Source: Candidatus Kosakonia sp. 282A-S69
GTDB taxonomy: Bacteria > Pseudomonadota > Gammaproteobacteria > Enterobacterales > Enterobacteriaceae
Length of the DNA stretch: 64,000 nt
Assembly (NCBI RefSeq): GCF_029433855.1
Contig: NZ_JAROAU010000003.1
Location: 864,729-928,728 of the forward strand
Direction: 5' to 3'
Shown here in pieces: positions 61,904 through 64,000 of the stretch. The notes beneath the pieces are model-generated. The model worked only from the letters and a program-made list of their open reading frames with translations, was not told the DNA's origin and ran no database searches. Position 1 is the stretch's first letter. Each line of letters starts with the position of its first letter. The position numbers and the translations under genes are program-made.

Positions 61904-62968
61904 ATGAAATTGACCTTTAGCCGCATTACCACAGGCCTGCTGCTGGCGGGCCTGATGGCAGGCCAGGCGCTGGCTGCGGAAAAGCTGGTGATTGCCCATC
62001 GCGGCGCCAGCGGTTATCTGCCGGAGCACACGCTGCCTGCTAAAGCGATGGCCTATGCCCAGGGCGCGGACTATCTGGAGCAGGATCTGGTGATGACCAA
62101 AGACGATCGTTTAGTGGTGCTGCATGACCACTATCTCGATCGCGTCACCGATGTTGCCGAGCGCTTTCCCGATCGCGCCCGCAAAGATGGCCGCTACTAC
62201 GCCATCGATTTCACACTGGATGAGATCCGCTCGCTGAAGTTTACCGAAGGGTTTGAGTTAAAGAACGGTAAGAAAGAGCAGGTTTTCCCTGGCCGTTTTC
62301 CGATGGGCAAATCCGATTTCCGTATTCATACCTTTGAAGAGGAGATTGAGTTTGTGCAGGGGCTGAACCACTCCACCGGCAACGATATCGGTATCTACCC
62401 GGAGATCAAAGCGCCCTGGTTCCACCATCAGGAAGGGAAGGATATTGCAAAGGCGACCCTTGAGGTGCTGAAGAAGTACGGCTACAGCAGCAAGAAGGAT
62501 AAGGTCTATCTGCAGTGTTTCGATGCCGATGAGCTTAAGCGCATTAAGCGTGAGCTGGAGCCGCAGATGGGGATGGATCTCAATCTGGTGCAGCTGATTG
62601 CCTACACCAAATGGAACGAGACCCAGCAGAAGCAGCCGGACGGTAAATGGGTCAATTACGACTATGACTGGATGCTGAAACCTGGCGCGATGAAGCAGAT
62701 TGCGCAGTACGCGGAGGGTATTGGCCCCGATTACCATATGCTGGTGGCGGACGGCTCGAAGCCGGGCGACGTGAAGTTAACCGCGATGGTGAAAGAGGCG
62801 CATGCCAGCCATTTGCAGGTGCATCCGTTTACGGTGCGCGCCGATCAGTTGCCGCCGTATGCCGCCGATGTGAATCAACTCTATGAGGTGTTGTATGACC
62901 AGGCCGGGGTCGACGGATTGTTTACCGATTTCCCCGATAAAGCGGTGCAGTTTTTAAAGCGGAAATAA
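61904..62968 (+). CDS. glpQ: Periplasmic glycerophosphodiester phosphodiesterase GlpQ
   Basis: The 354-residue precursor has a signal peptide (TGLLLAGLMAGQALA) and the GDPD catalytic motif (LVIAHRGASGYLPEHT and EQDLVMTKDDRLVVLHDHYLDRVT). It cleaves glycerophosphodiesters to glycerol-3-phosphate, which GlpT imports. It follows glpT by 11 bases. Confidence 0.98.
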   Translation: MKLTFSRITTGLLLAGLMAGQALAAEKLVIAHRGASGYLPEHTLPAKAMAYAQGADYLEQDLVMTKDDRLVVLHDHYLDRVTDVAERFPDRARKDGRYYAIDFTLDEIRSLKFTEGFELKNGKKEQVFPGRFPMGKSDFRIHTFEEEIEFVQGLNHSTGNDIGIYPEIKAPWFHHQEGKDIAKATLEVLKKYGYSSKKDKVYLQCFDADELKRIKRELEPQMGMDLNLVQLIAYTKWNETQQKQPDGKWVNYDYDWMLKPGAMKQIAQYAEGIGPDYHMLVADGSKPGDVKLTAMVKEAHASHLQVHPFTVRADQLPPYAADVNQLYEVLYDQAGVDGLFTDFPDKAVQFLKRK

Positions 62969-62992
62969 GAGCGGAACCCGATAAGCGAAGTG

Positions 62993-63202
62993 GCCTGATG
63001 GCGCTTCGCTTATCACTCCTGGGGAAAGGATGAGTGTGCAGTCAGGGTGGAATTTTGCCTGATGGCGCTTCGCTTATCACTCCTGGGGGAAGGATGAGTG
63101 TGCAGTCTGGGTGGATATTTTGCCTGATGGCGCTTCGCTTATCAGGCCTACGGGTGAGTATGCAGTAATTGTAGGCCGGGTAAACGCTGTGCCACCCGGC
63201 AT
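62993..63202. repeat. Tandem REP array between glpQ and yfaE
   Basis: GCCTGATGGCGCTTCGCTTA recurs at 62993, 63057 and 63122 (steps of 64 and 65 bases). The first two units are almost identical, including a TCCTGGGG...GTGTGCAGTC tail; the third continues into a normal REP pair ending CCACCCGGC at 63202. E. coli has inaA in this place. Confidence 0.88.
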
Positions 63203-63205
63203 TTT

Positions 63206-63460
63206 TTACATCTCGATCTCAATATCGCCTTTCGCCCGGCAGCAGCAGGGCAAAATTTCCCCTTCGTTGATAAAGGCCAGCGGCTCGCTAATCCAGTCCA
63301 CCTGGCCTGCTACCAGCCGACAGCGGCAGGAGCCGCAGTAGCCTTCGCGGCACTGGTATTCAACTTCCACCTGCTGGGACTCCAGCGCCACCAGCAGGGA
63401 AGGGTGCTCTTCCTGGCAATGCACATGCGTGCCGGAAAGGCGGAGCGTAACCCGGCTCAT
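63206..63460 (-). CDS. yfaE: Class I ribonucleotide reductase maintenance ferredoxin YfaE
   Basis: The 84-residue plant-type [2Fe-2S] ferredoxin carries CREGYCGSC and a later CCC cluster-binding motif. It reduces the di-iron site of NrdB to renew the tyrosyl radical cofactor. ATG 63460 ([10 protein letters not shown]) overlaps the nrdB stop by one base and matches E. coli; a GTG at 63463 is possible. Confidence 0.97.
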   Translation of the reverse strand: MSRVTLRLSGTHVHCQEEHPSLLVALESQQVEVEYQCREGYCGSCRCRLVAGQVDWISEPLAFINEGEILPCCCRAKGDIEIEM

Positions 63461-64000
63461 CACAGCTGGAAGTTGCTCAGATCGTCGGTATCGACCTGTG
63501 AGTCGATCTGACCGACGAGATAGGAGCTCACTTCCACCTCCTGTGGCGCCACCTGCACGTTATCGGAGACCAGCCAGGTGTTGATCCACGGGATCGGGTT
63601 GGAGCGGGTCTGGAACGGCAGATCGAGGCCCACTGCCTGCATACGGATGTTAGTGATGTACTCAACATACTGGCAGAGGATATCTTTGTTCAGGCCAATC
63701 ATCGAGCCGCCGGAGAAGAGATACTCGGCCCACTCTTTCTCCTGCTGCGCGGCCTGGACAAAGAGGTCGTAGCACTCTTTTTTGCACTCTTCGGCAATCT
63801 CTGCCATCTCCGGATCGTCAGCGCCGGAACGCAGCAGGTTCAGCATATGCTGGGTGCCGGTCAGGTGTAGGGCTTCATCGCGAGCGATCAGACGGATGAT
63901 TTTGGCATTGCCTTCCATCAGTTCGCGCTCGGCGAAGGCGAAGGAGCAGGCGAAGCTGACATAGAAGCGAATCGCTTCCAGCGCGTTCACGCTCATCAGG
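63460..64000 (-). CDS. nrdB: Ribonucleotide reductase class Ia beta subunit, C-terminal part
   Basis: The gene runs off the right edge; about 180 C-terminal residues are visible. They include iron ligands in the AERELMEG and DEALHL helices and the flexible tail (EVSSYLVGQ, ending [10 protein letters not shown]) that docks to NrdA and holds the radical-relay tyrosine. The enzyme makes deoxyribonucleotides; yfaE follows in the same operon. Confidence 0.97.
   Translation of the reverse strand, partial: LMSVNALEAIRFYVSFACSFAFAERELMEGNAKIIRLIARDEALHLTGTQHMLNLLRSGADDPEMAEIAEECKKECYDLFVQAAQQEKEWAEYLFSGGSMIGLNKDILCQYVEYITNIRMQAVGLDLPFQTRSNPIPWINTWLVSDNVQVAPQEVEVSSYLVGQIDSQVDTDDLSNFQL

Noticed and set aside
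62993-63202. A repeat array that might be a CRISPR.
   Set aside because: Only three units of 64-65 bases, nearly identical throughout with no unique spacers, and the core is REP sequence.

Overview
The window is ordinary chromosomal backbone of a gamma-proteobacterium of the family Enterobacteriaceae. Most proteins match their Escherichia coli/Salmonella counterparts in length and sequence as I remember them. The order dedA-accD-folC-dedD-cvpA-purF-ubiX-argT-hisJQMP ... pta-ackA ... nuoA-N ... menFDHBCE ... glpCBA/glpTQ ... yfaE-nrdB is the E. coli 50-52 min segment. It is not E. coli itself: folX, yfcC, the arn/pmrD/ais/nudI block, the rhamnonate genes and inaA are missing from their E. coli positions, and a cheV gene sits beside nuoN as in Salmonella. 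High GC and these differences suggest an Enterobacter/Kosakonia/Klebsiella-like genus; I cannot name the species. Layout: 1-6.6 kb carries fatty-acid, folate, purine and ubiquinone genes. 6.8-11 kb is the lysine/arginine/ornithine-histidine ABC importer with nitrogen-type (sigma54) promoter signals. 11.05-12.77 kb is an accessory patch on the minus strand: two related, unrecognised membrane proteins flanking a GNAT acetyltransferase. 12.8-16.4 kb has yfcH, two GST-like genes, a phosphodiesterase and a Nudix hydrolase. 16.5-20 kb is the acetate node (ackA-pta). 20.3-25.9 kb has yfbV, yfbU, hxpA, a large transporter, a nucleotidase and the alanine aminotransferase. 25.9-28.4 kb holds lrhA with a long, structured upstream region and the nuo promoter region. 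28.4-43.5 kb is the complete 13-gene respiratory complex I operon with fused nuoCD. 43.5-44.1 kb is the most interesting segment (below). 44.1-47 kb has cheV, rbn, elaA and elaB; 47.1-54.1 kb the menaquinone operon; 54.3-56.2 kb yfaZ and yfaY; 56.2-63 kb the anaerobic glycerol-3-phosphate dehydrogenase and the divergent glpTQ; 63.2-64 kb yfaE and the 3' part of nrdB. The genes form an anaerobic/aerobic respiration neighbourhood: Nuo, menaquinone synthesis, GlpABC (which feeds electrons to menaquinone), acetate overflow, and LrhA. The candidate undescribed system lies between nuoN and cheV. A 26-codon ORF at 43995-44075 has the length and the hydrophobic core (IIIAVLQLIL) of the E. coli type I toxin ShoB. 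It has a leader of about 180 nt, and its Shine-Dalgarno sequence lies in a perfect hairpin. A divergent minus-strand RNA (about 43681 to 43545, with its own terminator) would carry the complement of an 18-nt segment that is duplicated, 17 of 18 identical, in the toxin leader. This is the architecture of a ShoB/OhsC-like toxin-antitoxin pair, at a locus different from the E. coli one.
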